NCBI GenBank assembly: GCA_947648875.1
Contig: CANSPM010000026.1
Span: 1-54,846, forward strand
Direction: 5' to 3'
From: an uncultured Lachnospiraceae bacterium
Lineage (GTDB): Bacteria > Bacillota > Clostridia > Lachnospirales > Lachnospiraceae
Length of the DNA stretch: 54,846 nucleotides
The notes below the pieces were generated by a model. That model did not search any database. It was not told the DNA's origin and saw only the letters and a program-made list of their open reading frames with translations. Position 1 is the first letter of the stretch. The number at the start of each line of letters is the position of its first letter. A program made the position numbers and the translations under genes. Shown here one piece after another: positions 24,816 through 34,220 of this stretch.

Positions 24816-27386
24816 CTACTTTCCGGCTCTGCCACAGCACTGCTTAAATTTCTTGCCGCTGCCGCAGGGACAGGGATCATTGGGATATACTTTAGATGCC
24901 GCGCGCTTGGCGGGAGCCTTTGCAAGAGACATATCCTTATTGGTGCCGGTCACCTGAGCCACCTGCTCCCGCTCCACCTTCTGCTCAATCTTGATGTGGA
25001 ACAGCAAACGCACTGTCTCCTCCTTGATGTTCTGCGTCATCTCGTCAAACATCTCATAGCCGTTCATCTTATATTCCACCAGAGGATCTCTCTGTCCGTA
25101 AGCCTGTAGGCCGATGCCCTGGCGCAGCTGCTCCATATCGTCTATATGGTCCATCCACTTTCGATCAATAACCTTGAGCAGAATCACCCGCTCAATCTCT
25201 CGGATTGCCTCCGCGTCGGGAAACTCCGCCTCCTTGGACTCATAAAGTTTCACAGCCTCCTCCTTGAGTTGCTGCTTCAGGCCATTCTTCTTTGGCTTAC
25301 TTACCCTCTCTCTGGTCACCGGCTCGATCGGCACGGTGGGCAGCAGCAGCGTATTCAACTCATTATAGTCCCACTCCTCGGCGTCTCCCTCATCACCGAT
25401 GCTGATGTCCACGGCATTCTCGGTGATATCGGTAATCATCTTGAAGATCACGTCCCTCATGCTCTCGCCGTTCAGCACCCGACTTCTCTCATCATAGATG
25501 ATCTCCCTCTGCTCACTCATGACACGGTCATACTCAAGCAAATTCTTTCTGATCCCAAAGTTATTGTTCTCGATCTTCTTCTGGGCGGACTCAATGGCAT
25601 TGGTAAGCGCCTTATGCTCAATCTCCTGTCCCTCCGGGATACCCAACGCGTTAAACATGCTGATCAGCCGCTCGGAACCAAAAAGCCGCATCAATTCATC
25701 CTCCAGAGAAATGTAAAACTTGGACTCGCCCGGATCTCCCTGACGTCCGGAACGACCTCGCAGCTGATTGTCAATACGGCGGGACTCATGGCGCTCCGTG
25801 CCGATAATCTTAAGTCCCCCTGCCGCCCTGGCTTCTTCGTCCAGCTTGATGTCCGTACCGCGGCCCGCCATATTGGTAGCGATGGTCACCGCCCCGTGAA
25901 TACCGGCATCCGCTACAATCTCTGCCTCCAGTTCATGGAACTTGGCATTCAACACCTTGTGCGCAATGCCCCGCTTATTCAACAGTTTGCTCAGTTCTTC
26001 ACTGGCGTCTATGGTAATTGTGCCCACCAGCACCGGCTGCCCCTTGGCGTGGGCCTCCTCCACCGCCTCCACAATGGCCTTAAGTTTCTCGGCCCGGGTC
26101 TTATATACCGCATCCTGTTGATCAATACGGGCAATGGTCCTGTGGGTAGGCACCTCCACCACATCCATACCATAGATGTCGCGAAACTCGTTTTCTTCCG
26201 TCAGAGCCGTTCCGGTACCGCCACATTTTTTTTCAAACAAATTAAAAAAATTCTGAAAGGTGATGGATGCCAGAGTTTTGCTCTCCCTCTTTACCTTCAC
26301 CCGCTCCTTGGCCTCAATGGCCTGATGCAGACCGTCGGAATAGCGCCGGCCCGGCATAATACGCCCGGTAAACTCGTCTACTATCAATACCTGATCATCC
26401 TTGACCACATAATCCTGGTCGCGGAACATCAGGTTATGAGCGCGCAGGGCCAAAATGATATTGTGCTGAATCTCCAGATTCTCAGGGTCGGCATAGTTGT
26501 CGATATGGAAAAATTTCTCCACCTTGGCCACACCGGCGGCAGTGAGGTTAATCACCTTATCCTTTTCATTGACGATAAAGTCACCCGTCTCCTCCTGGAC
26601 AATGCCCATCAGCGCGTCCATCTTGGACAGCTGCTGCATATCATCTCCCCGCTTCATCTGCCGGGCCAGCATATCACACATCTCGTACAGAGCCGTGGAC
26701 TTGCCACTCTGGCCGGAGATGATCAGCGGTGTCCTGGCCTCGTCAATCAGAACGGAGTCAACCTCGTCAATGATGGCAAAGTGAAGATTTCTCAACACCA
26801 ACTGTTCCTTGTAAATCACCATATTATCCCGCAGATAGTCAAATCCCAGTTCGTTGTTGGTCACATAAGTGATATCGCAGGCATATGCTTTCTTTCGTTC
26901 CTCCGGAGCCATACTGTTCAGCACCACCCCCACGGTCAGCCCCAGAAATTCATGAACCTGCCCCATCCACTCCGCGTCACGCTTGGCCAGGTAGTCGTTG
27001 ACTGTCACAACATGTACGCCCTTTCCCGCCAGCGCGTTCAGATAGGCAGGCAGCAAAAAAGTCTGTGTCTTGCCTTCGCCGGTTTTCATCTCAGCGATCC
27101 GACCCTGGTGCATAATCACACCGCCGATGAGCTGCACTCTGTAATGTTCCGTCTTAAGCACTCGCCTGGCCGCTTCCCGCACCAGAGCGTACGCCTCGGG
27201 CAGAATATCGTCCAGCGTCTCACCTCCCGCCAGCCTCTCCTTAAACGCCTCCGTCCTGGCTTTCATCTGCCCGTCCGTCAGTTCCATCATCTCCGGCCGC
27301 AGAGCCTCAATGGAATCCACGATAGGCGTGATACGCTTCAGTTCCCTCTGGCTGTGTGTGCCGAATATTCTCTCCGTTAATTTCAT
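24816..27386 (-). CDS. secA: Preprotein translocase ATPase SecA
   Basis: 856-residue motor of the Sec pathway. The start [10 protein letters not shown] follows GAGGTAAGG; an earlier ATG 18 nt upstream lacks its own site. Motifs: Walker A MKTGEGKT near residue 100, DEAD-like [17 protein letters not shown], the second nucleotide domain with [12 protein letters not shown] and [10 protein letters not shown], and the C-terminal zinc motif [13 protein letters not shown] that contacts SecB or lipids. A long open frame on the opposite strand (25146-27380) is a shadow of this gene. prfB follows on the same strand. Confidence 0.97.
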   Translation of the reverse strand: MKLTERIFGTHSQRELKRITPIVDSIEALRPEMMELTDGQMKARTEAFKERLAGGETLDDILPEAYALVREAARRVLKTEHYRVQLIGGVIMHQGRIAEMKTGEGKTQTFLLPAYLNALAGKGVHVVTVNDYLAKRDAEWMGQVHEFLGLTVGVVLNSMAPEERKKAYACDITYVTNNELGFDYLRDNMVIYKEQLVLRNLHFAIIDEVDSVLIDEARTPLIISGQSGKSTALYEMCDMLARQMKRGDDMQQLSKMDALMGIVQEETGDFIVNEKDKVINLTAAGVAKVEKFFHIDNYADPENLEIQHNIILALRAHNLMFRDQDYVVKDDQVLIVDEFTGRIMPGRRYSDGLHQAIEAKERVKVKRESKTLASITFQNFFNLFEKKCGGTGTALTEENEFRDIYGMDVVEVPTHRTIARIDQQDAVYKTRAEKLKAIVEAVEEAHAKGQPVLVGTITIDASEELSKLLNKRGIAHKVLNAKFHELEAEIVADAGIHGAVTIATNMAGRGTDIKLDEEARAAGGLKIIGTERHESRRIDNQLRGRSGRQGDPGESKFYISLEDELMRLFGSERLISMFNALGIPEGQEIEHKALTNAIESAQKKIENNNFGIRKNLLEYDRVMSEQREIIYDERSRVLNGESMRDVIFKMITDITENAVDISIGDEGDAEEWDYNELNTLLLPTVPIEPVTRERVSKPKKNGLKQQLKEEAVKLYESKEAEFPDAEAIREIERVILLKVIDRKWMDHIDDMEQLRQGIGLQAYGQRDPLVEYKMNGYEMFDEMTQNIKEETVRLLFHIKIEQKVEREQVAQVTGTNKDMSLAKAPAKRAASKVYPNDPCPCGSGKKFKQCCGRAGK

Positions 27387-27631
27387 CCTTACCTCTTCCT
27401 GCATATCGCAGACCAGACCCGCGATCCTGCGTCAAAACGTATTGAAACGTGTAACATCAAAGTTTTCCCTGCCCCTGCGTATTGCCGATTCTGACTGTCT
27501 GAATGAGAGTCCGGCATATGCAAAACTCCTGCTGTATTATTGTGTTATTCCTGCGGACTACAGATCTGACTTTTGACATTACACCAATCCATACCGGCTT
27601 TACTTCTCAGTTATAAAGCCTGAACAGAACC

Positions 27632-27660
27632 ATTGTAGCAGATTTGTGCCCAGGATTCAA
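27632..27660 (-). promoter_or_regulatory. Promoter of secA
   Basis: Minus strand TTGAAT (plus 27655-27660), 17-nt spacer, TACAAT (plus 27632-27637), giving a leader of about 240 nt. It diverges from the HD-GYP promoter 50 bp away. Confidence 0.65.
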
Positions 27661-27681
27661 CCATAGAAAAATACTTATCCC

Positions 27682-27738
27682 TTAACATTTTGTAAACTTT
27701 ATGTTAAAATTGACATCTACTGGCTTTTTCGATATAAT
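27682..27738 (+). promoter_or_regulatory. Consensus promoter of the HD-GYP gene with an adjacent inverted repeat
   Basis: TTGACA (27710-27715), 17-nt spacer, TATAAT (27733-27738): a perfect sigma-A match. Just upstream, TTAACAT (27682-27688) and ATGTTAA (27701-27707) form a 7-bp inverted repeat that could be an activator or repressor site. Confidence 0.8.
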
Positions 27739-27744
27739 ATGGCT

Positions 27745-27901
27745 TATCGGAAGGTGTATTTCCCTTACGAGTACAGGGCGCGCTTGAGCGCCGTATTTGA
27801 TTACAGAACGATATTTCCGCTTCCTTTCAATACGGCTTAATCGGAAGCGTACTCCGTTATGAATATATTTACCTGAGTTCCAAGGGGAAAGGCAGTGTTG
27901 C
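27745..27901 (+). other. Structured leader of the HD-GYP gene, unclassified
   Basis: About 155 nt between the predicted start of transcription and the ATG. It contains GCGC-TTGA-GCGC and a longer CGCTTCC / GGAAGCG pairing, with CTTAACGG-like loops. The conserved GGGCAAA and tetraloop-receptor features of the c-di-GMP-I riboswitch are absent, so I do not call a riboswitch. Confidence 0.35.
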
Positions 27902-28981
27902 ATGAAGAGATTACCCACCCTACAATTGGTTCCCGGAATGGTCATAGCAGACGATGTGATGAACCCCAACCATCAGCTGATTTTGTCCCGGGACACTGTT
28001 CTTACGGACGCTCTGATCATGAAACTGGATCTCTATGGCGTTCTGACCGTACACGTAAAGGATGAAGTCCTCTCGCAGCCGGAGACTCAGACCGCCTCCT
28101 CTGAGATATCCTATTTTGAACGGGTTAAGAAGAGCCCCCAGTTTCAGTCATTTAAAATTGTTTACGATGAGGAAGTTGATTATTTCAAAAGCATGATCAA
28201 CAATGTCGTGGAAAAAAATACCCAGCTGGATGTAAAGGAACTTCTGACCCGCTCTCTTATGATGGTTACGGATACCCGAGGACACATCAGCATTCTGGAT
28301 ATGCTCCACAATATGCGCGAATATGATGATTCCACTTTTGCCCACTGCCTGAATGTGGGACTGATCTGTAATGTGTTCGCCCACTGGCTACAGCTTTCGG
28401 CGGATGAAGTGGAGATGGCCACCGCCTGCGGATTGCTTCATGATGTGGGCAAATTGCTGGTTCCTCATGATATCATCACCAAACCGGGGAAACTTACAGA
28501 CCTTGAGTATTATCAGGTCAAAAAGCATTCCTCTGAGGGCTATCAACTGCTCATGTCACAGAATCTTGACAGACATATATGCAATGCCGCCCTCATGCAT
28601 CATGAGCGCTGTGACGGCTCCGGCTATCCCCAGGGTCTGAAAGATCATGAAATTGACCGCTATGCCAAAATGGTTGCCATTGCCGACGTCTATGACGCCA
28701 TGACCTCCGCACGGGTGTACAGGGCTCCCATCTGCCCTTTCAAAGTCATTGAGATTTTTGAATCCGAAGGCATACAGCGTTATGACGTGGCATATGTTCT
28801 GCGTTTTCTGGAAAATATCGTTGACACCTACATACAGAACCGCTGTCGTCTAAGCGATGGGCGGGAGGGTACCATCATTTATATCAACAGGCCAAAACTG
28901 TCCCACCCTGTAGTGAAATGCGGCACGGAATATGTCAATCTGGCGGAAGAACCTGACCTGTGTATTGAAACTTTATTGTGA
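27902..28981 (+). CDS. HD-GYP domain c-di-GMP phosphodiesterase
   Basis: 359 residues. The N-terminal 100 residues (MKRLPTLQLVPGMVIADDV, then LILSRDTVLTDALIMKL) are the DUF3391-like region frequent in this family. The HD-GYP domain follows with HD signature HDVGKLLVP (about residues 180-188) and HHERCDGSGYPQGL (about residues 237-250), including the GYP variant. These hydrolyse c-di-GMP. A C-terminal extension (about 75 residues) ends in LPISHIISKKP-like sequence only on the opposite strand; on this strand it is YVNLAEEPDLCIETLL and of unknown role. It has a perfect sigma-A promoter. It sits alone between secA and the pectin region. Confidence 0.92.
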   Translation: MKRLPTLQLVPGMVIADDVMNPNHQLILSRDTVLTDALIMKLDLYGVLTVHVKDEVLSQPETQTASSEISYFERVKKSPQFQSFKIVYDEEVDYFKSMINNVVEKNTQLDVKELLTRSLMMVTDTRGHISILDMLHNMREYDDSTFAHCLNVGLICNVFAHWLQLSADEVEMATACGLLHDVGKLLVPHDIITKPGKLTDLEYYQVKKHSSEGYQLLMSQNLDRHICNAALMHHERCDGSGYPQGLKDHEIDRYAKMVAIADVYDAMTSARVYRAPICPFKVIEIFESEGIQRYDVAYVLRFLENIVDTYIQNRCRLSDGREGTIIYINRPKLSHPVVKCGTEYVNLAEEPDLCIETLL

Positions 28982-29073
28982 CCCCCCTGGCCTTACCCGC
29001 ACAAATGTGAAGAAAGCATATTTTTCATTACTGTTTGTGCCGCCAGTCAAATGCGACGGAACGGAGAATCATT

Positions 29074-30114
29074 ATGTGTGAAATAATCCATGTCTATGTG
29101 GGCGGGAATCAGCCCTCCCCCTGTTTTGCCACAATCGGGGAGGCCATCTCCTGGATTAGCAGAGATTATACTCCCCTGCCCCCCGCCTATCCTGCCCCCC
29201 GCGAGGAGATTGCTCCTGCCGTAATCCATATAGCCCCCGGTGTCTATCGGGAGAAGCTGGTGTTGGAGCGCCCCTGCGTAACTCTGGAGGGAAGCGGTGC
29301 CAGCGATACGGTGCTGGTATATGGGGATTATGCGTTGCAGATCTTGGAAGACGGCAGCAAAAGAGGGACTTTCCGCACGGCAACCTTACGGATCCACACC
29401 CATGATGTGACAATGCGCCATATGACAGTTCAGAACGATGCGGGCTGCGGTCGTCTGGTAGGGCAGGCTATCGCCCTGTACGCCGACGGGGACCGGCTCT
29501 GTTTTGAGCACTGCCGCCTGATTGGCAGCCAGGACACACTGTTCACGGCGCCGCTGCCCCAAAAAGAGGCACAGCCCGGAGGGTTCACAGGCCCGGGTCA
29601 GAATCTGCCCCGTGTAATGGGCAGGCAATATTATAGGCACTGCTATATACAGGGGGATGTGGATTTCATTTTCGGAAGCGGAATCTGCTATTTTGAAGAC
29701 TGCGAAATCTATGCCGCCCTGCCCCGGAAACTTCCCAGGGAAAGCCCTGACGGACAGCGGATCTATGGGTACCTCACGGCTGCCTCCACGCCCCAGGGAC
29801 AAAAATACGGCTATGTATTCCATCGCTGTAAACTGCTTGGCAACTGCCCGGAAGCCTCCATCTATCTGGGGCGTCCCTGGCGCGAATATGCCCGTACGGT
29901 CTTTTTAGAGTGCTATATGGATGTCCATATACACCCTGCCGGATGGGCTGACTGGGGCAAGGAACACGGACGTTTTTATTATGGCGAATACAACTGTTCC
30001 GGCCCTGGCAGCGATACCCGCCAACGGGCGGATTTTTCCTGTCAGCTGACAGCGCAGGAAGCCGCGCAGTACAATCGGGAAACGGTGTTTGACGGGTGGG
30101 TGCCTACAGTGTAG
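29074..30114 (+). CDS. Pectinesterase (CE8), cytoplasmic
   Basis: 346 residues from MCEIIHVYVG; GGAG lies 8 nt upstream, and a longer in-frame start at 29035 has no such site. Parallel beta-helix pectin methylesterase with the conserved blocks QAIALYADGDR, GSQDTLF (first catalytic Asp and oxyanion Gln), VDFIFGSG (nucleophilic Asp) and LGRPWREYA (Arg). It removes methyl groups from galacturonan. No signal peptide is present, so it should act on imported oligomers. It is convergent with the small coiled-coil gene at 30126-30476. Confidence 0.93.
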   Translation: MCEIIHVYVGGNQPSPCFATIGEAISWISRDYTPLPPAYPAPREEIAPAVIHIAPGVYREKLVLERPCVTLEGSGASDTVLVYGDYALQILEDGSKRGTFRTATLRIHTHDVTMRHMTVQNDAGCGRLVGQAIALYADGDRLCFEHCRLIGSQDTLFTAPLPQKEAQPGGFTGPGQNLPRVMGRQYYRHCYIQGDVDFIFGSGICYFEDCEIYAALPRKLPRESPDGQRIYGYLTAASTPQGQKYGYVFHRCKLLGNCPEASIYLGRPWREYARTVFLECYMDVHIHPAGWADWGKEHGRFYYGEYNCSGPGSDTRQRADFSCQLTAQEAAQYNRETVFDGWVPTV

Positions 30115-30125
30115 GCCCCACCCCG

Positions 30126-30476
30126 TTATGCCGTTCTTTTTTCCAGTATTTCCATCCTTCTTGTCAGATCTTCCAGCTGCCCTACAATCAATGATATGCT
30201 TTCATTTTCAAGTCTGGTAATTCTGTAGTATTGATAAAGTTCATCCACATTCTGCTGCAATTTTGCGAGCTGTTTTTCCAGAATACTCCTTGTCCGCTCT
30301 ATTTCATCCAGAAGCAGGCCTTCCGACTTCAGAATTTTTTCATCCACCTGCTTTAATATGGATTCTTCCTGCCTGACCAATCTTTCATCCACCTGCTTTA
30401 ATATGGATTCTTCTGATCTTTTTACAACTGATTCCATCATATTTTTCAGAATATCCAAGTCCTTTGGTTCCAACAT
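30126..30476 (-). CDS. Small coiled-coil protein of unknown function
   Basis: 116 residues from MLEPKDLDIL, with AAAGGAGAG 8 nt upstream. Almost the whole protein is predicted heptad coiled coil with charged residues. A 15-residue block (EESILKQVDER/K-L/I) is duplicated head to tail, matching a 45-bp DNA duplication at 30338-30413. Similar short coiled-coil genes are common in Lachnospiraceae next to unrelated genes, function unknown. Ends 11 nt from the pectinesterase stop, convergent. Confidence 0.6.
   Translation of the reverse strand: MLEPKDLDILKNMMESVVKRSEESILKQVDERLVRQEESILKQVDEKILKSEGLLLDEIERTRSILEKQLAKLQQNVDELYQYYRITRLENESISLIVGQLEDLTRRMEILEKRTA
30338..30413. repeat. 45-bp tandem duplication inside the coiled-coil gene
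   Basis: Two copies of a 31-nt exact stretch, TTTCATCCACCTGCTTTAAT..., beginning at 30338 and 30383, offset by 45 bp. The duplication preserves the frame and adds 15 residues. Confidence 0.8.
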
Positions 30477-30800
30477 TTTACTCTCTCCTTTCATTTTCCA
30501 GATCCGTTGTTATCGCACTTCCCGCTCTCCTGTTACTTTTGCCGTCCGCTCATTCGCATTCCCTCCTGTCCGCAATGCGGGAACTAAAAAAAGACACTTA
30601 ACTCCCGCTCCTATTGAATTATAAATGGGGTAATATAAAGCAGGATTCCTTAGATAGAACGTAGAAGTTCGTCAGATGCACAGCTGTGCAGAAAAGGACT
30701 ATAGCCCTGGAAATCTTTGCTTTAAAATAAAATAACATACATTCTGTCATTTGACAAGACTGTAATTATTTTTTTTCGGAGTATTTTTATACGCGCTAAA
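30477..30800. other. Intergenic stretch without a supported gene
   Basis: About 320 bp, AT-rich at its end. The only notable item is a perfect 14-bp palindrome, TGCACAGCTGTGCA, at 30677-30690. No ribosome site or ORF is convincing on either strand. Confidence 0.5.
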
Positions 30801-30829
30801 GCGTGGACAGAGCCTCTCCCTGTCCACGC
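30801..30829 (-). terminator. Terminator after the sugar isomerase-like gene
   Basis: Stem GCGTGGACAG / CTGTCCACGC with a 9-nt loop, followed on the minus strand by TTTAGCGCG. It lies just past the stop codon at 30848 and ends the long minus-strand pectin run. Confidence 0.7.
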
Positions 30830-30847
30830 CCCGGTTAAACTGTAACG

Positions 30848-31684
30848 TCACATATTATGATACAGTTCCAGAATATGTGCCCTGGCCTGCTGGTTGTTCT
30901 CCGGTTTGGTATCCTCCAGAGTCACATGGATATAGGGTTTACGCTCCTTGATAAATCTCAGCACAGCCTCATATTTCATCATGCCCAGTCCGCAGCCCAT
31001 GGCCTGCAATTTACCGTCCATCGGCATGAAATCCTTCAAGTGTACCATGGCAACATCAGATCCCAACACATCTATGGCCTCCTCCACGATGGCCTCCTGC
31101 TCCTGATAATTACAGAAATCCAGCAGATTTACAGGGTCCAATATGATCTGTAAATTGGGGGAAGCAATCTCGTCAAGCACCCTTCTTGCCCGCCTGGGAC
31201 CGTATACGATATGGCGCCATACCGGCTCGATGGCTACTACCACTCCCATCTGCTCCGCATATTTTACCACAGGACGAAGATTGGCGATAAAGGTCCGCAA
31301 CGCCTCCTCCCCATGGCACTCCGGCACAAAACTATAAGTTTCGTTGGGAGCGCCAGTCTCGGTCCCCACCACGCCGCAGCCCAGCCAGGAGGCAAAACGC
31401 ACATGGGCCATATAGCGGTCCGTAGCTTTCTTAAGCTGCACCGGATTGGGATTAGCCAGATTCAGGTAACAGCCCAGCACGGCGATATCAACCTGATTTC
31501 GGGCAAACACGTTTTTAATATACATGGCAAGTCCCGGGGTCAGCGCCTCGTCAGTGGTGGGAAACTCCTTGATCACCTTGGCCAGAGCCAGGTGCCCGCA
31601 GGCAAAGCCCAGGTTGTGTACATCCGCAATGCGCTCCTCAAAAGGGAGCTCCTTTGTATCATGTAGACGTATTCCTAACTGCAT
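30848..31684 (-). CDS. Sugar phosphate isomerase/epimerase-like TIM-barrel protein
   Basis: 278 residues of the AP endonuclease 2/xylose isomerase-like fold. Metal-ligand candidates in order: E in TGAPNETYS and near it, E in VVVAIEPVW, D in LQIILDPVNLL, H in MVHLKDFM, E in HVTLEDT. The activity is likely isomerisation or epimerisation of an uronate or sugar acid, but the substrate cannot be read from sequence. AGGAGG precedes the start. It follows the GH28 gene on the same strand after a triple repeat, so it may handle a product of pectin cleavage. Confidence 0.75.
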   Translation of the reverse strand: MQLGIRLHDTKELPFEERIADVHNLGFACGHLALAKVIKEFPTTDEALTPGLAMYIKNVFARNQVDIAVLGCYLNLANPNPVQLKKATDRYMAHVRFASWLGCGVVGTETGAPNETYSFVPECHGEEALRTFIANLRPVVKYAEQMGVVVAIEPVWRHIVYGPRRARRVLDEIASPNLQIILDPVNLLDFCNYQEQEAIVEEAIDVLGSDVAMVHLKDFMPMDGKLQAMGCGLGMMKYEAVLRFIKERKPYIHVTLEDTKPENNQQARAHILELYHNM

Positions 31685-31752
31685 CCTATTTTCCTCCTAA
31701 TGGAGATCCTCTGATCTCCTGATTGCTGCGTGGAAGCTCCAAAGGGGAAAGT

Positions 31753-31850
31753 CCTTAGGCATGTAACAGCTCTTACGCACAAAGCCCCTTAGGCACGTAA
31801 CAGCCCTTACGCGCAAAGTCCCTTCGACACGTAACAGCCCTTAGGCACAA
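31753..31850. repeat. Three tandem 34-bp repeats between GH28 and the isomerase gene
   Basis: GTAACAGC occurs at 31763, 31797 and 31831, exactly 34 bp apart. Each unit reads about GGCACGTAACAGCCCTTACG and contains the dyad GTAA...TTAC, so it can fold into a small hairpin on either strand. The last copy is partly changed (CTTCGACAC, CTTAGGC). The array begins just after the GH28 stop codon. There are no spacers of the CRISPR kind. Confidence 0.8.
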
Positions 31851-33410
31851 TCACTGCCGTATTTCCAGATCATCCACACCTTCTGTCTCCAGCGCCTCTC
31901 CCTCCTGGCCGTTTACGGACACATTCTCCATCACGAGATGCTCCACATTGCGGACATACATTCCCCGCCTGCTGCTCTTCGCAACGCCCTCAGACATGGC
32001 AGGCGTGTCACATTTGGGATTCTCCGCATAGCTGACGGCAATATCCTTCATCACGATCTCCCGGATCTTCTGTTCCGGCAGGCCGTCAAAATAAGCCGCC
32101 GCCACATGACAGTTGGCACAGTTCATATTCTCAAAGCACAGTCTGCCGATCACGGGGGTCCTGTCATCCACCGGATAGGGGTCCCGGGACTGCACATACC
32201 GGGTCTTGCCATCCGGGTCACAGTAGTAAAACGCATTGATTACCAGCGGCGTCATCACATGATCCAGAGTCAGGTTGCGGAAAGTGATATTGTCCAGCAC
32301 CGCGTCCTTGCCTCTGCCCCGCCTGGTCTTGATCCGCAGCCCTCTGTCCGTATGCCGGAAAATACAGTCTTCCACCGTCAGGTTCACCACGCCCCCCGCC
32401 ATCTCGCTGCCCAGGGTCACGGCCCCATGACCGTTCTCCATCAGGCATTGACGGACATGGATATTCTCGGAGGGCGTCTTGTGTTTTCTACCCATATAGA
32501 TCTTGCCGGATTTGACGGCTATGCAATCATCCCCCAGCGAAAAGCGCACGCCCAGAATCTCCACATCCTTACAGGATTCCGGATCCAGGCCATCCGTGTT
32601 GGGGGAATCCGCCGGATTCTCCACGGTGAGATCCAGGAAACACAGCTGATTACTGAAATAAGGATGCAGCGTCCAGGAAGGAGAATTGCAGAACTTTACC
32701 CCCTGCAGCGTAATCTTCCGGCAATGGCTGATAAAGAAAAGCCTGGGCCTGAATGCGCCCCGCATAACCTTGGGATTGTTCCACCAGTCCTCCCTGGACG
32801 CATTTCCGTTGATGACACCCTGGCCGTAAATCACCACATCCTCCACGCCTACGCCGCAGATAATGCCCGTAAACATGGGCAGCGGATTTCCCTCCCAGGT
32901 GCCCAGGTTGTACTCGTCCTGCTCGTCATAACTCTCCAGCATGGCAGGGAATATGGGAAATTTCTCCCGTTCCGTAAAAGCTCTGAGCTCCGCCCCCGCC
33001 GCCAGTTCCAGGCGGATATGGCTCTTTAAAAACAGGCTGGTAATCCGGTAGATTCCCGCAGGTATGTAAATACGTCCATGCTCCGGACAGGCCATAATGG
33101 CTGCCTGGATAAAATGGGTGTCATCCGACACCCCGTCCCCCTTCGCGCCGAATCTTGTCACATCCAGGGTCACAAACTCATAGGCCGTGGTAAATTCTGT
33201 GGTTCCCAGCTGTTTCCCTCCGTCGTAAATCTCCACTCTATACAGCGTCTGCGGCTTTAAGTCGAACAGACTGGCAACGGTCTTTTCCGTCTTCATAATC
33301 TCCTGCCCGTTTACCACCACCCGGTAGGGACGCCGGGTAAAGTGCCTGCCCCCGTCCTTAATCTCGATGACAGCGCTTCTGGCCGTATACATAACCGTTT
33401 TGATTTCCAT
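31851..33410 (-). CDS. Glycoside hydrolase family 28 (polygalacturonase/rhamnogalacturonase)
   Basis: 519 residues. The start MEIKTVMYTA follows AAGGAGGAAGCT. The N-terminal 85 residues form a fibronectin-like beta domain, then a pectin-lyase-like beta-helix with the GH28 signature: NTDGLDPE (catalytic Asp), SLGDDCIAVKSG (two Asp), NGHGAVTLGSE (His) and RIKTRRGRG (Arg-Lys). It hydrolyses alpha-1,4 galacturonan or related links. No signal peptide: it should act on imported oligosaccharides, possibly as an exo-acting enzyme. It is upstream of the isomerase gene on the same strand. Confidence 0.94.
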   Translation of the reverse strand: MEIKTVMYTARSAVIEIKDGGRHFTRRPYRVVVNGQEIMKTEKTVASLFDLKPQTLYRVEIYDGGKQLGTTEFTTAYEFVTLDVTRFGAKGDGVSDDTHFIQAAIMACPEHGRIYIPAGIYRITSLFLKSHIRLELAAGAELRAFTEREKFPIFPAMLESYDEQDEYNLGTWEGNPLPMFTGIICGVGVEDVVIYGQGVINGNASREDWWNNPKVMRGAFRPRLFFISHCRKITLQGVKFCNSPSWTLHPYFSNQLCFLDLTVENPADSPNTDGLDPESCKDVEILGVRFSLGDDCIAVKSGKIYMGRKHKTPSENIHVRQCLMENGHGAVTLGSEMAGGVVNLTVEDCIFRHTDRGLRIKTRRGRGKDAVLDNITFRNLTLDHVMTPLVINAFYYCDPDGKTRYVQSRDPYPVDDRTPVIGRLCFENMNCANCHVAAAYFDGLPEQKIREIVMKDIAVSYAENPKCDTPAMSEGVAKSSRRGMYVRNVEHLVMENVSVNGQEGEALETEGVDDLEIRQ

Positions 33411-33514
33411 AGCTTCCTCCTTCATCATGGCATTCACTTATCCTGAAACATGGATAAAAGCAAGTCACTCGAGTGCCATAAAAGTTTACAAATATTCTCA
33501 CGCAGAAACGCTCC

Positions 33515-34042
33515 TTAACAATATATTCCATACTTATCTTCCAGCAAAATATGTTCTTTGCATGCCTGCCGCACATTTTCCCGAAACATTGCCTGTGCCT
33601 CACCGGTCAATTCTTCCCCGGCCCCCGGTTCGCTCTCGCCGTAAAACTCCCTGATAAAGCGGCGCACATTCTTTTTGTACAGATCCATTAGTTCCCGATA
33701 ATATTCATAAATCTGCTGGTCTATATAAGCCAGTGTCCCCAGGGTCATGTCCATATAGACTGCCGCTTCCCGCATGTCATAGTGCTCCTGTAGCCTGGCA
33801 TCCATGACCCGCATCTGGCACAGAATATCAGGATAGCCCTCTTTTTTGTTACATTCGGTCTCATAAGCCGCGTACACCGGATACAATACCCTTTTGACTT
33901 CCTGCCCGTCTTCCATGGAGCTTAAGTCAAACACACCGCCTTCATCCCTGGGCAGCGACTTGATCCACTCCACGATCTTTGCCGTTTCCCGCGCCTGACC
34001 CTGCCGCGCCTGCTCCAGGGCCTGCTCCAATTCTTTCTTCAT
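33515..34042 (-). CDS. Alpha-helical protein in the pectin gene run, function not recognised
   Basis: 175 residues, mostly helical, very rich in Glu, Gln and Arg at the N-terminus (ELEQALEQARQGQARET). Tyr-rich helices such as VLYPVYAAYETECNKKEGYP and EYYRELMDLYKKNVRRF resemble the repeated helix-loop patterns of (alpha/alpha)6 unsaturated uronyl hydrolases (GH88/GH105). However, the protein is half the length and no catalytic Asp pair or Trp network can be assigned, so I do not call an enzyme. AAAGGA lies 7 nt before the ATG. Position between two uncharacterised genes and GH28 suggests a role in pectin metabolism. Confidence 0.5.
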   Translation of the reverse strand: MKKELEQALEQARQGQARETAKIVEWIKSLPRDEGGVFDLSSMEDGQEVKRVLYPVYAAYETECNKKEGYPDILCQMRVMDARLQEHYDMREAAVYMDMTLGTLAYIDQQIYEYYRELMDLYKKNVRRFIREFYGESEPGAGEELTGEAQAMFRENVRQACKEHILLEDKYGIYC

Positions 34043-34119
34043 GGTTTTGTTCCTTTCCTATGAATGATCCTTTTAGACAATCGCAAAATACTTCTTTTGC
34101 GGAACATGGATTGAGCTAC

Positions 34120-34171
34120 ACAGACAAATAAGGGCAGCCCTGCCGCCGCATTTGGTGCCCATTTTATCTGT
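34120..34171. repeat. Intergenic palindromic element, copy B
   Basis: Inverted arms ACAGACAAATAAGGGCA (34120-34136) and TGCCCATTTTATCTGT (34156-34171). The left half aligns with the element at 43254-43293 at about three in four positions, and the right arm shares TATTGACC with it. It lies between two small genes and is not near any start codon. Confidence 0.55.
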
Positions 34172-34220
34172 ATTGACCGGCTGCGTCACCGGACCCATAT
34201 GAGGAGCCCTTCCATCTGTT

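Noticed and set aside
25146..27380. Long open frame on the plus strand opposite secA
   Set aside because: It is an antisense shadow of secA, with no ribosome site and no domain.
27745..27901. c-di-GMP-I riboswitch upstream of the HD-GYP gene
   Set aside because: The conserved GGGCAAA core and tetraloop receptor cannot be found, so only an unclassified leader is reported.
31753..31850. Three regular repeats as a small CRISPR array
   Set aside because: The units abut without unique spacers, the repeat includes gene-end sequence, and no cas genes are in the window.
33515..34042. Assignment of the 175-residue gene to GH105/GH88
   Set aside because: Resemblance covers helices only; length and catalytic residues do not fit.
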